From: Caldifarciminota bacterium RBG_13_43_14
GTDB lineage: Bacteria > Hydrothermota > Tepidihabitantia > SM23-42
DNA: 22,790 nt
Assembly: GCA_001771735.1 (NCBI GenBank)
Contig: MEUM01000064.1
Location: 2,774-25,563 of the forward strand
Direction of reading: 5' to 3'
The notes beneath the pieces were generated by a model. The model saw nothing but the letters and a program-made list of their open reading frames with translations. It made no database searches and had not been told where the DNA came from. Shown here piece by piece: positions 21,288 through 22,790 of the stretch (the stretch's first letter is position 1; every line of letters starts with the position of its first letter). The position numbers and the translations under genes were made by a program.

Positions 21288-22790
21288 ATGAAGGAGTTGG
21301 AACCGAAGTTGACAGATTGGGAAGCATTGTATCTTCATTTTGATGGAATTCAGGCGTTGATGGGTGGTATGGGCGATGGAAAAACAACATGGGAAGACCG
21401 CTGGCGTTTTCTATTAGATATGGGGTGGCTTGAGAAACAACGGGCAGGAAAAGAAATTAAAGAGAGATGGTTGAAAGAGTTAATCAAAAAATATAAAGGG
21501 AAATCTTTATCAAAGGAGCAGGGATTAAATCCCAAGTTTTTTCGTGATAATCCTGATAGTGTTGGTAATAATTTTGGTCTTCCTGATAGCGCGCAGAAAA
21601 GGTGGAGTTATTTCTACTTCAATGGGCAATTCAAATACAAGAAGCATCAATACAACAAAGACCATGGACTCTTAACCCAAACTGTTGACATGCCGATATG
21701 TAGTGTTTTGATTAGAGTAAGAGCATATTGGTCAGGACAGGGGACAATTTGGACAATCAGGACTAATACCGATGCGAATGGTTATTTCCATGCCACTTTG
21801 AGTTGGGAAGTGCCGCCGAATATCGACATATACGCCCATCCAATTGTCTATTTCTGGGGACCAACACCTCCAAATCGCGTAATAAATGTTTCAGACCCCA
21901 CACCAACCTCTTACATTACCTGGCGTGACCCAATAGATACGACAATTTTCCTTTTACCGAGAGTTCAAAGTGGGGTTGATACAATTTGGACCGGTACTGA
22001 TACTTATGATTTTGGCACAATGTATATAGACAGTTTCAACCCCGGTGTAGTTACCCAACCCAAAAGCGGCGCGGCAAATATAAGCCAAACTTATTTCCAT
22101 GCCAGAACATTTATGAATCCACCGCCGGCAAGACCATTGAGGTGCCTGTGGGAACCGGGCTACGCAGCTTGGACTGGTATGGATACTCTAATATTAGATA
22201 CGGTCTGGATAAATGGCAATGCATCAATAGAGGGTGGAACTGATGAATGGGATGATGATATTCTTTTACATGAATTTGGGCATTATGTAATGGATTTTTA
22301 TGCACAAAAACCAAAGTCTGATACCGGCGAACATATATGGCCATTTGAATATCCGGAAAAGCCGGGCGTCGGCTACGGTGAAGGCTGGGCACATTTCTTT
22401 GCTTGTCGTGCGAGGGTTGGCTCAGGTACAGATACTTTAATAACAAACACGGCAAGGGGTATAGGTGGAGATTCTGTTTATCTATGGAATAATATTGAAA
22501 ATCCTTGGATTGCCAGTGATTTTCCACCTGGATTATTCGAAGGTGGTCCCTGGTGTGAGGGTGCGGTGGCAGGTGCCTTATGGGATATATATGACGGCCA
22601 CAATGAAATTCCATATCCTTCATATCCCTGGCCTGGATTTCCCGATACCGCACTCGCTGGCACGCTCACAATGGGCTTTGATCCAATCTGGAATATCTTT
22701 GACCATTATGACCCACCTGGAGTTGCTGACACAAATTGCCAGACAATCTTTCACTTTAGAAGTGGCTGGAATTATTACAACTATGGTCAT
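21288..22790 (+). CDS. Zincin-like metalloprotease (HExxH), in frame after a TGA; runs off window
   Basis: The frame is open from ATG 21288 to the end, 501 codons, without a stop. Residues 1-110 are helical and charged. About 130-190 resembles a carboxypeptidase-regulatory-like beta domain (VRAYWSG, TNTDANGYFHATLSW). The catalytic part has HEFGH at 328-332 and a downstream GEGWAHFF with E365. This gives HExxH followed after 32 residues by a glutamate, a gluzincin-like arrangement with E329 as catalytic base. WDDDILLHEFGHYVMDFYA is typical of secreted bacterial zincins. The exact peptidase family was not identified. This part has no signal peptide and no proper ribosome site, but joins in frame to the exported segment upstream. 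The C-terminus, perhaps with a sorting tail, lies outside. Confidence 0.8.
   Translation, partial: MKELEPKLTDWEALYLHFDGIQALMGGMGDGKTTWEDRWRFLLDMGWLEKQRAGKEIKERWLKELIKKYKGKSLSKEQGLNPKFFRDNPDSVGNNFGLPDSAQKRWSYFYFNGQFKYKKHQYNKDHGLLTQTVDMPICSVLIRVRAYWSGQGTIWTIRTNTDANGYFHATLSWEVPPNIDIYAHPIVYFWGPTPPNRVINVSDPTPTSYITWRDPIDTTIFLLPRVQSGVDTIWTGTDTYDFGTMYIDSFNPGVVTQPKSGAANISQTYFHARTFMNPPPARPLRCLWEPGYAAWTGMDTLILDTVWINGNASIEGGTDEWDDDILLHEFGHYVMDFYAQKPKSDTGEHIWPFEYPEKPGVGYGEGWAHFFACRARVGSGTDTLITNTARGIGGDSVYLWNNIENPWIASDFPPGLFEGGPWCEGAVAGALWDIYDGHNEIPYPSYPWPGFPDTALAGTLTMGFDPIWNIFDHYDPPGVADTNCQTIFHFRSGWNYYNYGH

Noticed and set aside
22111..22653. A 180-codon minus-strand frame near the right end.
   Set aside because: It lies opposite the HExxH protease frame, which has recognisable motifs and an open frame to the window end. 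The minus-strand protein is His/Pro-rich with no family features.

Overview
The window looks like one contig of a Gram-negative-type bacterium from a poorly cultivated lineage. The evidence is conserved core genes, secreted proteins with a C-terminal sorting-type tail, a DUF2330 protein and a beta-barrel-like protein. The overall style recalls FCB-group or candidate division WOR-3 (Stahlbacteria) genomes. That placement is inference from gene style, not a phylogeny. TGA is a normal stop here: it ends secY, rpoA, rplO and rpmD in overlapping-gene positions.

Left part (1-7300). An EamA-type exporter (cut by the window edge) and a DUF401 permease are transcribed divergently. A minus-strand tldD-tldE-NUDIX group follows, then a large soluble four-PAS HD-GYP protein. 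The DUF401 and NUDIX genes converge and share stop-codon bases.

Centre (7300-16240). A compact minus-strand ribosomal operon reads, in transcription order, rpsH-rplF-rplR-rpsE-rpmD-rplO-secY-adk-map-infA-rpmJ-rpsM-rpsK-rpsD-rpoA-rplQ. It begins at S8 with its own consensus promoter and about 100 nt of leader; S14, L5 and everything normally upstream are absent. Most genes overlap or nearly touch. A second promoter lies before rpmJ, a fold-back element lies between rpmJ and rpsM, and a hairpin terminator follows rplQ. L17 carries a very lysine-rich tail.

Right part (16240-22790). This is accessory and envelope-related: an atypical pseudopilin (+), a two-cluster ferredoxin followed by a secreted M28 peptidase (-), a beta-barrel-like protein followed by a DUF2330 protein (-), and a large secreted zincin-like metalloprotease (+). 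The protease reading frame is interrupted by a single in-frame TGA and runs off the window.

Promoters are unusually easy to read. Ten TTGACA/TATAAT-like promoters were found by eye, eight with a 16-bp spacer and two with 17. Four of them place the -10 box only 5-6 nt before the start codon, with no Shine-Dalgarno, which predicts leaderless mRNAs. The other starts mostly have good AGGAGG-type sites. No tRNA, rRNA, CRISPR array, insertion sequence or phage gene was seen.
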